Shown piece after piece: positions 35,145-47,720 of a stretch of DNA of 64,000 bases. The DNA comes from Acorus gramineus (Eukaryota; Streptophyta; Magnoliopsida; Acorales; Acoraceae). Location: assembly GCA_030737835.1 (NCBI GenBank), contig CM060848.1, positions 17,508,804 to 17,572,803 on the forward strand, read 5' to 3'. A program made the translations under genes and the position numbers. Under the pieces are notes generated by a model, which was not told the origin of the DNA, did no database searches, and saw only the letters and a program-made list of their open reading frames with translations. Numbering within the stretch: position 1 is the first letter of the stretch; the number at the start of each line of letters is the position of its first letter.

Positions 35145-35436
35145 GAGTGGTGTTGGTGGTAGTGAAGTGAGCAGGCTGGGGGTTAATATGATGGTATGAG
35201 TATTTGGATTGATTAAAGCTTAATTGAAATCAATGGTGATTGATTTACAGTATTGTGAATTAATTATTTTGATGGACGGGTGAGCATTGATTATTGTATC
35301 ATGGTGAGATCTGATGTTTATTTGAGTTTTATGGAAGCTTAATTGGTATGATCTGGGACTGGTTTTTTATGTTGATTTGGTTAACGTTTTGTTTTTTTTT
35401 ATCTAATGATTTATCAAATTTATCGTCTCTCTTCTC

Positions 35437-35589
35437 GCGTTTGGTTGCGCGATTGCAAAACTGATTATGTAGAAATCTGGGTATTAAAACTGATTCCGCA
35501 TGAAACTCTTTTAGACAAAAAATTTCATTACACGATTACGAAAAAGCTTCTTGCAATCGTAATAGTTATGCAATCGCGCAACCAAACGC
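35437..35589. mobile_element. MITE-like element, unit 5
   Basis: Copy of the element at 17451-17604 with one A deleted internally (153 bp). Confidence 0.8.
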
Positions 35590-36838
35590 ACCATAAGTAT
35601 TTTTTTTTATCATCCCTCTATAAAAGAAACCACTTTATTCACGGTTGTGGATTTCAATTTGTGAAGTTTTGCACGTTCTTGCAAAAAAAAAAATAGAAAC
35701 CTCAAATAATTCGCATCAAAGATTAGGAATCCTCTATCATTTAATCACGGTTTAAATCTTGGTTAACCAAGTTGATATTTCTTTTTTATTGGTAATTAAG
35801 TCGATATTCAACATTCAATACACAATTAATTATTGTCGATTGAATGGAATAAATGTTGGAAGAATTAAATCATTTTTCGATGTACCCCAACGGAGCATTT
35901 TTTTCATTTGAAAAAAAAAAATTTGACGTTGCAAGCCGTTGCCATGGAGCAATGGATTATGGATAGACTGAAAACAAGAATTTATTTATACCCGTTCTTC
36001 ATATCATCCCCTTATTATTTTTAAGTCTATATCCTTTTTTTAGTCATTTTTAGGTCATTAATCTTGGTATATATTATTTATAAGTCCTTGTTTTCGGGAG
36101 AGAGGAAGACTCCAAGCGGCGCATAGCCTTACCTTGTGAGGGGAGAGAGATTTGTTGTGTTTGAAGGGGATGAGATAGAGGGGACACAAACAAAATGACA
36201 ACACATATAGTGTATATAAAAGGAAAAAAGGGAAAAAACTAATTAACCATAAATGGATAAATTATGGATCATAAATCGATGTATAAGAATTTATGATTTT
36301 TTAAATTATAATTATATATGTATAAATAAATTATTTGTGTTTGAGAATAAATATGAGAAGGAAGTGTGTGTACCTCATCAGAATGATTATCAAGGTCGAG
36401 GTATATGAACAATCCACACACATCCAGTTATACGGCATCCAATAATAAGCTTAGCTAAATCATAACTCATACAGTCACCAACACTTTATAAGATTTTTTT
36501 TTTTGAGTAAATTTTGGGCGACACTTAAGCTGCATTAGGAGGTGAAATTGAAACGCTAACATTCTTAAAATCTTGTGTTTCAAACTCAGCTTTTGAAAAA
36601 CTATATTTTATTAGATTTTCAACCGCAACAATTTTTTAGCCTAAAAACTAAAGCTGAAAATGTGTTTGAATTTAAATTTGAGAATTTATAGCTTTTTAAA
36701 CGTAGTACCCACTTAAACTCATATCCAAGAGGGGGCCTTAATCCAAGTTTCAAATCATTTTATTACGAGGGTAACAACAAAAACTCAAAACCCTTGCACG
36801 CGCATCCTCCTTTTATTAGTACCCCACTCATCTATCAG

Positions 36839-37291
36839 TTACTGTGTCAGGGAGACAACAATAGAAGTGTGCGTGACCAAGTTCTCTCCACGCCTGACCA
36901 ACTCCTCCGGCGGTCCGCCGCGCAACCCCTTCGCCTTATTCACAGCCAGCACGGCCGCCTTATTGGCATTAGTGGCGGCCAATTTGGCGAACGACCAAGA
37001 CGCGTCGTCGTTGAGTTTGACGTCTATGATGACCTTCCCTATATCCACATCCATCGCATTGTATAGGTCGACGATGGACGCGAGGATCTCCTTGTCCTTC
37101 GCGTCGGTCGAGCTGGCGAGCAGCGTTGAAACGTAGGAGCGGCTATCGATGATGTTCACCTCTGTATTTTGGGATATGGTGACGGCTTGGTCGACGCGGT
37201 CGGAGGGCCTTCCGGTCTCCGGGCGGGAGGAGAGGATGAGGGGGAGGGAGACTAGGAGGAGGAGAAGTGGAAGCTTTGTTGCGGATGCCAT
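36839..37291 (-). CDS. PMEI-like gene B5
   Basis: 150 residues, intact. It reads NIIDSRS, a form shared only with B6 and B7. TATA box on the minus strand at 37366-37358. Confidence 0.8.
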   Translation of the reverse strand: MASATKLPLLLLLVSLPLILSSRPETGRPSDRVDQAVTISQNTEVNIIDSRSYVSTLLASSTDAKDKEILASIVDLYNAMDVDIGKVIIDVKLNDDASWSFAKLAATNANKAAVLAVNKAKGLRGGPPEELVRRGENLVTHTSIVVSLTQ

Positions 37292-37521
37292 GAGGGATTT
37301 TTTTTTTTTTTGGGTGGTTATGATCAGGTGGTGTGTTTGAGAGAGTGTATTGAAGGGGTATTTATAGGAGTTGGATATGTGGTTGGTTGGGTGGTATGAT
37401 TTTCATTTAATCATTCCTTTATTTATTGGAAATACGTTACAATCTATCAAATTTATTGTCCAAAATACACCATCCATCCATGTTTTCACTTTTGCGTCGT
37501 GGATATACTTTTATCAAATGT

Positions 37522-39730
37522 GAAATATATATTGCAATTAATTTAATGATATTATTTATAATAAATGTAAAATGATTTCAATGAAAGATATATGTTCTTC
37601 TTTACAGGGAATATAGATGAGATTAACAAGGTATTTGATATTGTATTTAGAATTACAAAAATAATTCAACAAATATTAGACACAACCTAGTTTTCAGTTT
37701 CAAATACACTCCAGATCTCTCATTTTGATTTTTTTAAAAATTATATCATATTTAATCAAATATGTATTTTTTATAAAAAATAAAATATATACTTTGATAA
37801 ATTGTATAGATTTATTTTTAAGATATGCAAAAATTAATAATAAGGTATATACCTTGTTATATTGGGCTGTATAATAGGTTGAGTATGAAAAAAATTCATA
37901 TGACGAAAATAAGAGCCCTATTATGCTTAATCATTTTTATAGTATAAAATGTAATCAGCTCTAGTCAGTATAACTTAGATGAAATTTTTTAGAGTTTTAT
38001 AGGTTTTTTTTTTTTTTGGTCTGATTATGCATGATGACTATTTCACTTGGTATGATAACTGTATTAGGAAAGCCCAAGGGATAGATAATATTGTAAGATC
38101 ATTGAATTAATGTTGGGTTTTTTTGCATGTATACCATAAAAAAAAATATGTTATTTATTTTTATACTATCACAAATTACATATTTATTTTTATATTATTA
38201 GAATTTTTCTTAATGTAAAAATATACCCCTCTTTTATCATTTTTAAGTAAAATAGGCCTTAATTATAGTTAGTTTCTTGACCAAAAAATAAAATTGACAA
38301 AAATAACTTTAATATAAAATATTTTTTGTCATAATGTATATAATTAAACATAATAATCTAAATAATTTTATGTTCTTCCTAAATTAATCGTGATCCATTC
38401 ACCCTTACTTCTTCTTTCTTTGTATTCCAATCAAGATCTAATTTTTTAAAAAATTGTATTTTATAATATATATTATTAATTGTTCTTAAAATAATTTTAT
38501 TTTACTTTTACAAATGTGAATATTAATGATTATTATATTCATGCTAATAAATAATTATTATGATTAATTTTTATGTTTTTGGATTTTAGATGAAATTTAT
38601 CATTTTCATGTTAAAATTAATATATTTTATTTTTATAAATATTGTATTTGGTAAGGGTAATTTGGTCTTTTTTCCAAGACTTTAACGCTTTTAATGAAAA
38701 TTTAGATAGAAGTTAACTAAAATGATAAATATGCATAAGTTCTACATATTTCAATAGTATAAAAATAAATAGTTTATTTGAAGTGATATAAAATTAAATA
38801 GTATGTTTTTGAATCGTATACATGCAAAAAACCCATTAATGTTGATTTTTTTTTTTTTTTTTTTTTTTTTTGCCTAAAAATGGATCCCATGTTTCTTGTC
38901 CTATAACTATTATATATTCACATGGGTTGATTTGGAAGGCGTAAGGAATTCATTTACCTTTGTAAATATATAATTAAAAGATATATGTATTTAAGACAAT
39001 TTAATTTAGGGCCAGCTAGAATGATTCTTTTATATTATATTATTATATAGAAACATTGTGTGATTGTGAAAAACAGTTCATTGAAATGTCCTTCCATTTT
39101 ACGTTATCTTTCTCTTCCTTTTATTTAGTTTTTTTTGGAAATGGGTGTGCACGCAGAGTAAATACAGGGAAAGCGAATTAATGTCATAATAATAGCATAA
39201 CTAAATATTTGCAATTAATTGTTAAAATTATTTGATTTTTTTTTAATTCCAAAATCGTTTTACACGAGGATGTCAACGAATTTTTGTTTGATTTGATTGT
39301 TTCTATATCATGCTATGATTTTTGTTAAGAGCATCGCAATAATCATAATAAAACTTAATTTATTGTTTTTTATAAATCATAAATACAAGATTTTACAAAA
39401 TCATATCATTCAATGGACCCTTCAATCAATAACTCCTACGGCAAAATATGGAATAGCCCTTTTCCAATCATTTTTTTATATATGTGTATATACATGGGTG
39501 ATACAGTGCTGGTTGTGTGGAAAAGAATACATCTTCTTGAAAAAGTTTTTCAATCATTCAATCAATTGTGTGTTTTTTTATGGACCGTATAAGCGGTGAT
39601 GATATCATAACATTATATGTAATTACATCGTGGGAGATACGGAATAGCCCTTTTCCAGTCATTTTTTTATATATGTGTATATACATGGGTGATAATCATG
39701 TGGATTGTTCATTTTATGTAATTACATTTT
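37522..39730. other. tier II spacer, copy 1
   Basis: AT-rich DNA without a gene. It holds a T-run near 38848-38871 and a ~55 bp direct repeat (39450-39504 and 39641-39695, starting GGAATAGCCCTTTTCC). The 100-residue open frame at 39297-39599 is low-complexity and unlikely to be coding. Confidence 0.6.
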
Positions 39731-42700
39731 ATGAGAAGGAAGTGTGTGTACCTCATCAGAATGATTATCAAGGTCGAGGTATATGAACAATCCACACACA
39801 TCCAGTTATACGGCATCCAATAATAAGCTTAGCTAAATCATAACTCATACAGTCACCAACACTTTATAAGATTTTTTTTTTTTGAGTAAATTTTGGGCGA
39901 CACTTAAGCTGCATTAGGAGGTGAAATTGAAACGCTAACATTCTTAAAATCTTGCGTTTCAAACTCAGCTTTTGAAAAACTATATTTTATTAGATTTTCA
40001 ACCGCAACAATTTTTTAGCCTAAAAACTAAAGCTGAAAATGTGTTTGAATTTAAATTTGAGAATTTATAGCTTTTTAAACGCAGTACCCACTTAAACTCA
40101 TATCCAAGAGGGGGCCTTAATCCAAGTTTCAAATCATTTTATTACGAGGATAACAACAAAAACTCAAAACCCTTGCACGCGCACCCTCCTTTTATTAGTA
40201 CCCCACTCATCTATCAGTTACTGTGTCAGGGAGACAACAATAGAAGTGTGCGTGACCAAGTTCTCTCCACGCCTGACCAACTCCTCCGGCGGTCCGCCGC
40301 GCAACCCCTTCGCCTTATTCACAGCCAGCACGGCCGCCTTATTGGCATTAGTGGCGGCCAATTTGGCGAACGACCAAGACGCGTCGTCGTTGAGTTTGAC
40401 GTCTATGATGACCTTCCCTATATCCACATCCATCGCATTGTATAGGTCGACGATGGACGCGAGGATCTCCTTGTCCTTCGCGTCGGTCGAGCTGGCGAGC
40501 AGCGTTGAAACGTAAGAGCGGCTATCGATGATGTTCACCTCTGTATTTTGGGATATGGTGACGGCTTGGTCGACGCGGTCGGAGGGCCTTCCGGTCTCCG
40601 GGCGGGAGGAGAGGATGAGGGGGAGGGAGACTAGGAGGAGGAGAAGTGGAAGCTTTGTTGCGGATGCCATGAGGGATTTTTTTTTTTTTTTTGGGTGGTT
40701 ATGATCAGGTGGTGTGTTTGAGAGAGTGTATTGAAGGGGTATTTATAGGAGTTGGATACGTGGTTGGTTGGGTGGTATGATTTTCATTTAATCATTCCTT
40801 TATTTATTGGAAATACATTACAATCTATCAAATTTATTGTCCAAAATACACCATGCATCCATGTTTTCACTTTTACGTCGTGGATATACTTTTATCAAAT
40901 GTGAAATATATATTGCAATTAATTTAATGATATTATTTATAATAAATGTAAAATGATTTCAATGAAAGATATATGTTCTTCTTTACAGGGAATATAGATG
41001 AGATTAACAAGGTATTTGATATTGTATTTAGAATTACAAAAATAATTCAACAAATATTAGACACAACCTAGTTTTCAGTTTCAAATACACTCCAGATCTC
41101 TCATTTTGATTTTTTTAAAAATTATATCATATTTAATCAAATATGTATTTTTTATAAAAAATAAAATATATACTTTGATAAATTGTATAGATTTATTTTT
41201 AAGATATGCAAAAATTATTAATAAGGTATATACCTTGTTATATTGGGCTGCATAATAGGTTGAGTATGAAAAAAATTCATATGACGAAAATAAGAGCCCT
41301 ATTATGCTTTATCATTTTTATAGTATAAAATGTAATCAGCTCTAGTCAGTATAACTTAGATGAAATTTTTTAGAGTTTTATAGGTTTTTTTTTTTTTTGG
41401 TCTGATTATGCATGATGACTATTTCACTTGGTATGATAACTGTATTAGGAAAGCCCAAGGGATAGATAATATTGTAAGATCATTGAATTAATGTTGGGTT
41501 TTTTAGCATCTATACCATAAAAAAAATATGATATTTATTTTTATACCATCACAAATAACGTATTTATTTTTACATTATTAGAATTTTTCTTAATATAAAA
41601 GTGTGCCCCTCTTTTATCATTTTTAAGTAAAATAGGCCTTAATTATAGTTAGTTTCTTGACCAAAAAATAAAATTGACAAAAATAACTTTAATATAAAAT
41701 ATTTTTTGTCATAATGTATATAATTAAACATAATAATCTAAATAATTTTATGTTCTTCCTAAATTAATCGTGATCCATTCACCCTTACTTCTTCTTTCTT
41801 TGTATTCCAATCAAGATCTAATTTTTTTTAAAAATTGTATTTTATAATATATATTATTAATTGTTCTTAAAATAATTTTATTTTACTTTTACAAATGTGA
41901 ATATTAATGATTATTATATTCATGCTAATAAATAATTATTATGATTAATTTTTATGTTTTTGGATTTTAGATGAAATTTATCATTTTCATGTTAAAATTA
42001 ATATATTTTATTTTTATAAATATTGTATTTGGTAAGGGTAATTTGGTCTATTTTCCAAGACTTTAACGGTTTTAATGAAAATTTGGATAAAAGTTAACTA
42101 AAATGATAAATATGCATAAGTTCTACATATTTCAATAGTATAAAAATAAATAGTTTATTTGAAGTGATATAAAATTAAATAGTAAGTTTTTGAATCGTAT
42201 ACATGCAAAAAACCCATTAATGTTGATTTTTTTTTTTTTTTTTTTTTTTGCCTAAAAATGGATCCCATGTTTCTTGTCCTATAATTATTATATATTTACA
42301 CGGGTTGATTTGGAAGGCGTAAGGAATTCATTTACCTTTATAAATATATAATTAAAAGATATATGTATTTAAGACAATTTAATTTAGGGCCAGCTAGAAT
42401 GATTCTTTTATATTATATTATTATATAGAAACATTGTGTGATTGTGAAAAACAGTTCATTGAAATGTCCTTCCATTTTACGTTATCTTTCTCTTCCTTTT
42501 ATTTAGTTTTTTTGGAAATGAGTGTGCACGCAGAGTAAATACAGGGAAAGCGAATAAATGTCATAATAATAGCATAACTAAATATTTGCAATTAATTGTT
42601 AAAATTATTTGATTTTTTTTTAATTCCAAAATCGTTTTACACGAGGATGTCAACGAATTTTTGTTTGATTTGATTGTTTCTATATCATGCTATGATTTTT

Positions 42701-43107
42701 GTTAAGAGCATCGCAATAATCATAATAAAACTTAATTTATTGTTTTTTATAAATCATAAATACAAGATTTTACAAAATCATATCATTTAATGGACCCTTC
42801 AATCAATAACTCCTATGGCAAAATATGGAATAGCCCTTTTCCAATCATTTTTTTATATATGTGTATATACATGGGTGATACAGTGCTGGTTGTGTGGAAA
42901 AGAATACATCTTCTTGAAAAAGTTTTTCAATCATTCAATCAATTGTGTGTTTTTTTATGGACCGTATAAGCGGTGATGATATCATAACATTTTATGTAAT
43001 TACATCGTGGGAGATACGGAATAGCCCTTTTCCAGTCATTTTTTTATATATGTGTATATACATGGGTGATAATCATGTGGATTGTTCATTTTATGTAATT
43101 ACATTTT
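39731..43107. repeat. array tier II, unit 2 (3,377 bp)
   Basis: Second complete tier II unit, with B6 and spacer copy 2 (40898-43107). It is nearly identical to unit 1. Confidence 0.92.
40218..40670 (-). CDS. PMEI-like gene B6
   Basis: 150 residues, identical in protein to B5. TATA box on the minus strand at 40747-40739. Confidence 0.8.
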   Translation of the reverse strand: MASATKLPLLLLLVSLPLILSSRPETGRPSDRVDQAVTISQNTEVNIIDSRSYVSTLLASSTDAKDKEILASIVDLYNAMDVDIGKVIIDVKLNDDASWSFAKLAATNANKAAVLAVNKAKGLRGGPPEELVRRGENLVTHTSIVVSLTQ

Positions 43108-46100
43108 ATGAGAAGGAAGTGTGTGTACCTCATCAGAATGATTATCAAGGTCGAGGTATATGAACAATCCACACACATCCAGTTATACGGCATCCAATAA
43201 TAAGCTTAGCTAAATCATAACTCATACAGTCACCAACACTTTATAAGATTTTTTTTTTTTGAGTAAATTTTGGGCGACACTTAAGCTGCATTAGGAGGTG
43301 AAATTGAAACGCTAACATTCTTAAAATCTTGTGTTTCAAACTCAGCTTTTGAAAAACTATATTTTATTAGATTTTCAACCGCAACAATTTTTTAGCCTAA
43401 AAACTAAAGCTGAAAATGTGTTTGAATTTAAATTTGAGAATTTATAGCTTTTTAAACGCAGTACCCACTTAAACTCATATCCAAGAGGGGGCCTTAATCC
43501 AAGTTTCAAATCATTTTATTACGAGGATAACAACAAAAACTCAAAACCCTTGCACGCGCACCCTCCTTTTATTAGTACCCCACTCATCTATCAGTTACTG
43601 TGTCAGGGAGACAACAATAGAAGTGTGCGTGACCAAGTTCTCTCCACGCCTGACCAACTCCTCCGGCGGTCCGCCGCGCAACCCCTTCGCCTTATTCACA
43701 GCCAGCACGGCCGCCTTATTGGCATTAGTGGCGGCCAATTTGGCGAACGACCAAGACGCGTCGTCGTTGAGTTTGACGTCTATGATGACCTTCCCTATAT
43801 CCACATCCATCGCATTGTATAGGTCGACGATGGACGCGAGGATCTCCTTGTCCTTCGCGTCGGTCGAGCTGGCGAGCAGCGTTGAAACGTAAGAGCGGCT
43901 ATCGATGATGTTCACCTCTGTATTTTGGGATATGGTGACGGCTTGGTCGACGCGGTCGGAGGGCCTTCCGGTCTCCGGGCGGGAGGAGAGGATGAGGGGG
44001 AGGGAGACTAGGAGGAGGAGAAGTGGAAGCTTTGTTGCGGATGCCATGAGGGATTTTTTTTTTTTTTTGGGTGGTTATGATCAGGTGGTGTGTTTGAGAG
44101 AGTGTATTGAAGGGGTATTTATAGGAGTTGGATATGTGGTTGGTTGGGTGGTATGATTTTCATTTAATCATTCCTTTATTTATTGGAAATACGTTACAAT
44201 CTATCAAATTTATTGTCCAAAATACACCATGCATCCATGTTTTCACTTTTACGTCGTGGATATACTTTTATCAAATGTGAAATATATATTGCAATTAATT
44301 TAATGATATTATTTATAATAAATGTAAAATGATTTCAATGAAAGATATATGTTCTTCTTTACAGGGAATATAGATGAGATTAACAAGGTATTTGATATTG
44401 TATTTAGAATTACAAAAATAATTCAACAAATATTAGACACAACCTAGTTTTCAGTTTCAAATACACTCCAGATCTCTCATTTTGATTTTTTTAAAAATTA
44501 TATCATATTTAATCAAATATGTATTTTTTATAAAAAATAAAATATATACTTTGATAAATTGTATAGATTTATTTTTAAGATATGCAAAAATTAATAATAA
44601 GGTATATACCTTGTTATATTGGGCTGTATAATAGGTTGAGTATGAAAAAAATTCATATGACGAAAATAAGAGCCCTATTATGCTTAATCATTTTTATAGT
44701 ATAAAATGTAATCAGCTCTAGTCACTATAACTTAGATGAAATTTTTTAGAGTTTTATAGGTTTTTTTTTTTTTTGGTCTGATTATGCATGATGACTATTT
44801 CACTTGGTATGATAACTGTATTAGGAAAGCCCAAGGGATAGATAATATTGTAAGATCATTGAATTAATGTTGGGTTTTTTTGCATGTATATATCGAAAAA
44901 TATGTTATTTATTTTTATACTATCACAAATTACATATTTATTTTTATATTATTAGAATTTTTCTTAATGTAAAAATATACCCCTCTTTTATCATTTTTAA
45001 GTAAAATAGGCCTTAATTATAGTTAGTTTCTTGACCAAAAAATAAAATTGACAAAAATAACTTTAATATAAAATATTTTTTGTCATAATGCATATAATTA
45101 AACATAATAATCTAAATAATTTTATGTTCTTCCTAAATTAATCGTGATCCATTCACCCTTACTTCTTCTTTCTTTGTATTCCAATCAAGATCTAATTTTT
45201 TTAAAAAATTGTATTTTATAATATATATTATTAATTGTTCTTAAAATAATTTTATTTTACTTTTACAAATGTAAATATTAATGATTATTATATTCATGCT
45301 AATAAATAATTATTATGATTAATTTTTATGTTTTTGGATTTTAGATGAAATTTATCATTTTCATGTTAAAATTAATATATTTTATTTTTATAAATATTGT
45401 ATTTGGTAAGGGTAATTTGGTCTTTTTCTCCAAGACTTTAACGGTTTTAATAAAAATTGAATAGAACTTAACTAAAATAGTAAATATGCATAAGTTCTAT
45501 ATATTTCAATAGTATAAAATAAATAGTTTATTTGAAGTGATATAAAATTAAATAGTAAGTTTTTGAATCGTATACATGCAAAAAACCCATTAATGTTGAT
45601 TTTTTTTTTTTTTTTTTTTTTTGCCTAAAAATGGATCCCATGTTTCTTGTCCTATAATTATTATATATTCACATGGGTTGATTTGGAAGGCGTAAGGAAT
45701 TCATTTACCTTTGTAAATATATAATTAAAAGATATATGTATTTAAGACAATTTAATTTAGGGCCAGCTAGAATGATTCTTTTATATTATATTATTATATA
45801 GAAACATTGTGTGATTGTGAAAAACAGTTCATTGAAATGTCCTTCCATTTTACGTTATCTTTCTCTTCCTTTTATTTAGTTTTTTTGGAAATGGGTGTGC
45901 ACGCAGAGTAAATACAGGGAAAGCGAATTAATGTCATAATAATAGCATAACTAAATATTTGCAATTAATTGTTAAAATTATTTGATTTTTTTTTAATTCC
46001 AAAATCGTTTTACACGAGGATGTCAACGAATTTTTGTTTGATTTGATTGTTTCTATATCATGCTATGATTTTTGTTAAGAGCATCGCAATAATCATAATA

Positions 46101-46392
46101 AAACTTAATTTATTGTTTTTTATAAATCATAAATACAAGATTTTACAAAATCATATCATTAAATGGACCCTTCAATCAATAACTCCTACGGCAAAATATG
46201 GAATAGCCCTTTTCCAATCATTTTTTTATATATGTGTATATACATGGGTGATACAGTGCTGGTTGTGTGGAAAAGAATACATCTTCTTGAAAAAGTTTTT
46301 CAATCATTCAATCAATTGTGTGTTTTTTTATGGACCGTATAAGCGGTGATGATATCATAACATTATATGTAATTACATCGTGGGAGATACGG
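43108..46392. repeat. array tier II, unit 3, truncated
   Basis: Contains B7 and most of the spacer. It ends at GAGATACGG (46392), exactly where the second copy of the internal direct repeat would begin. Unique flank starts at 46393. Confidence 0.92.
43595..44047 (-). CDS. PMEI-like gene B7
   Basis: 150 residues, identical in protein to B5 and B6. TATA box on the minus strand at 44123-44115. Confidence 0.8.
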   Translation of the reverse strand: MASATKLPLLLLLVSLPLILSSRPETGRPSDRVDQAVTISQNTEVNIIDSRSYVSTLLASSTDAKDKEILASIVDLYNAMDVDIGKVIIDVKLNDDASWSFAKLAATNANKAAVLAVNKAKGLRGGPPEELVRRGENLVTHTSIVVSLTQ

Positions 46393-47082
46393 TGTCCACA
46401 CATAATTCCTCTGGACTCTTGTTTTTCTAATAAATCTAAAAGCCTGTTTGAATCCGTGACATGGAACCTGTGTTCTAGAAATCCGCGGTGAAAAAGCATT
46501 GTTTTGCTGGCATTTACAATCACGAAAAAACAAGGCGCAGCTTAATTTCTAAACTCCAAATCCAAGTTTGCATACTAAAATCTTGAAAGAAAAATCATTT
46601 TTTTAAAAAAAAAACTCATACCACACATGTTTTTATTTTTAAATAACAGTAAATACTATCTAATAATGTTTTGATTAAAAGTGTATATAATTGCATTTCA
46701 AGTCAAATGAATTCATTTTTAATAAGTGTAAAAATATACTTAATAAGATATATACATCGTTATATATTTCACTGGATTTCTAATGAGTTATATAAAATTG
46801 TATTTGAACTGTTAAAAAAACTGAGTGTGATAGGCTCATCTTCAAAAGAAACATAACTGAACTGATGGTCAATGTGAGTAATGCCTGCTAGTGTAGAAGT
46901 AGAACACTTTATGATAGAATCCAAATCCTCTGAAAACAATCTCAATGTGAACTAGAACTCACTTTCATAAAACTTAATCAGCCAAACTAAATCACAAAAA
47001 GAAAAAACCCTCTGATCCTTTTATTTTCTTTTCGAGTTTTCCTAACCAAAAAAAAAAAAAAACCAACAACTCTCATTTGAGG
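46393..47082. other. right flank of the array, non-coding
   Basis: Unique AT-rich sequence between the array edge and the last PMEI gene. The part nearest 47080 is probably that gene's 3'UTR. No other gene seen. Confidence 0.5.
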
Positions 47083-47676
47083 TTACCAATTATCAGTCAG
47101 CAAGAACAACACAGTGGCGAGATCCATCAACCTCTCCCCCCTCCGCACCATCTCCTGCGGCGGTCCCCCACGCAACTCCTTCGCGAGGTCCACGCTCTGC
47201 GACGCGGCATCTCCCGCGTACATCGCTTCAAGGCTCGCGTACGTCCTGTTCTTCGGGTCCCTCGCGAACTCCACCGTCCCCTCGACGTAGCTGCGCATGG
47301 ACGTGTAGCGGGCGAGGATGAAGTCGAAGCGCTTCTTGTTGAGGAAGATCGGGGAGTCGTCGCGGAGTTTGGAAATGTAGGAGACCATCTCGGAGAGGTA
47401 GGAGAAGGTGATGTCGCTGGAAATGATGGTGAGGTCGACGAGGTTGGATGCGGTGAGGCTGCGGGGGTCGGAGGAGAGGATGTCCATGCAGAGGTGGTAG
47501 TAGGTGGAGTTGTTGTTGGAGGTTTCTTTGCATGCAAGATTGAAGTAGGGCTCGGAGGGTTGTGGGGATGGGGATGGGGTTGGTGGTGGGCGGGAGGAGA
47601 GGATGGATGGGAGGGAGAGGACGACGAGGAGGAGGAGGAGGTGGAGCTTGGTTGATGATGCCATTAGGGACTTCAT
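47083..47676 (-). CDS. PMEI-domain protein 3
   Basis: Single exon, 197 residues. The signal peptide (about 1-28, with a five-leucine run) is followed by a Pro/Ser-rich linker (30-43). The hairpin pair is C49/C63 (FNLACKETSNN...YYHLCMDILSSDPRS). Both the third and fourth family cysteines are absent (ILARY and AASQSVDLAKELRGG), so only one disulfide is possible. Sequons include NNST at 55-58 and KNRT. Met5 is an alternative start. It is a secreted member of the PMEI/invertase inhibitor family; the target is unknown. It bounds the cluster on the right. Confidence 0.88.
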   Translation of the reverse strand: MKSLMASSTKLHLLLLLVVLSLPSILSSRPPPTPSPSPQPSEPYFNLACKETSNNNSTYYHLCMDILSSDPRSLTASNLVDLTIISSDITFSYLSEMVSYISKLRDDSPIFLNKKRFDFILARYTSMRSYVEGTVEFARDPKNRTYASLEAMYAGDAASQSVDLAKELRGGPPQEMVRRGERLMDLATVLFLLTDNW

Positions 47677-47711
47677 TAAAGAAAAATTCTGAGTTATTTA
47701 GATTTTTTGGT

Positions 47712-47720
47712 GCATTTATA
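47712..47720 (-). promoter_or_regulatory. TATA box of PMEI gene 3
   Basis: Minus strand TATAAATGC about 36 bases before the ATG at 47676. Confidence 0.6.

Larger units (their letters stand above)
34255..37521. repeat. array tier I, unit 5, running into tier II
   Basis: Follows the tier I order through A5 and B5. After AAATGT at 37521 it leaves the tier I sequence and enters the tier II spacer, so no minisatellite, hAT MITE or C stub follows B5. Confidence 0.9.
36353..39730. repeat. array tier II, unit 1 (3,378 bp)
   Basis: Starts at ATGAGAAGGAAGTGTGTG, contains B5, then a ~2.2 kb AT-rich spacer not found in tier I. It overlaps the end of tier I unit 5 because the first ~1.17 kb is common to both tiers. 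The next unit begins at 39731. Confidence 0.9.

Noticed and set aside
39297-39599. 100-codon frame in the tier II spacer, also found at 46047-46349
   Set aside because: Repeated only because the spacer is repeated; it is Ile/Lys/Asn-rich without a domain, and copy 2 is not open over the same span.
16255-46392. CRISPR-like or satellite array
   Set aside because: Units are 3.4-4.5 kb with genes and promoters, in plant nuclear DNA; there are no short regular spacers.
47077-47655. 192-codon frame antisense to PMEI gene 3
   Set aside because: Composition is Gly/Val/Glu-rich low complexity and mirrors the PMEI codons; no promoter seen.
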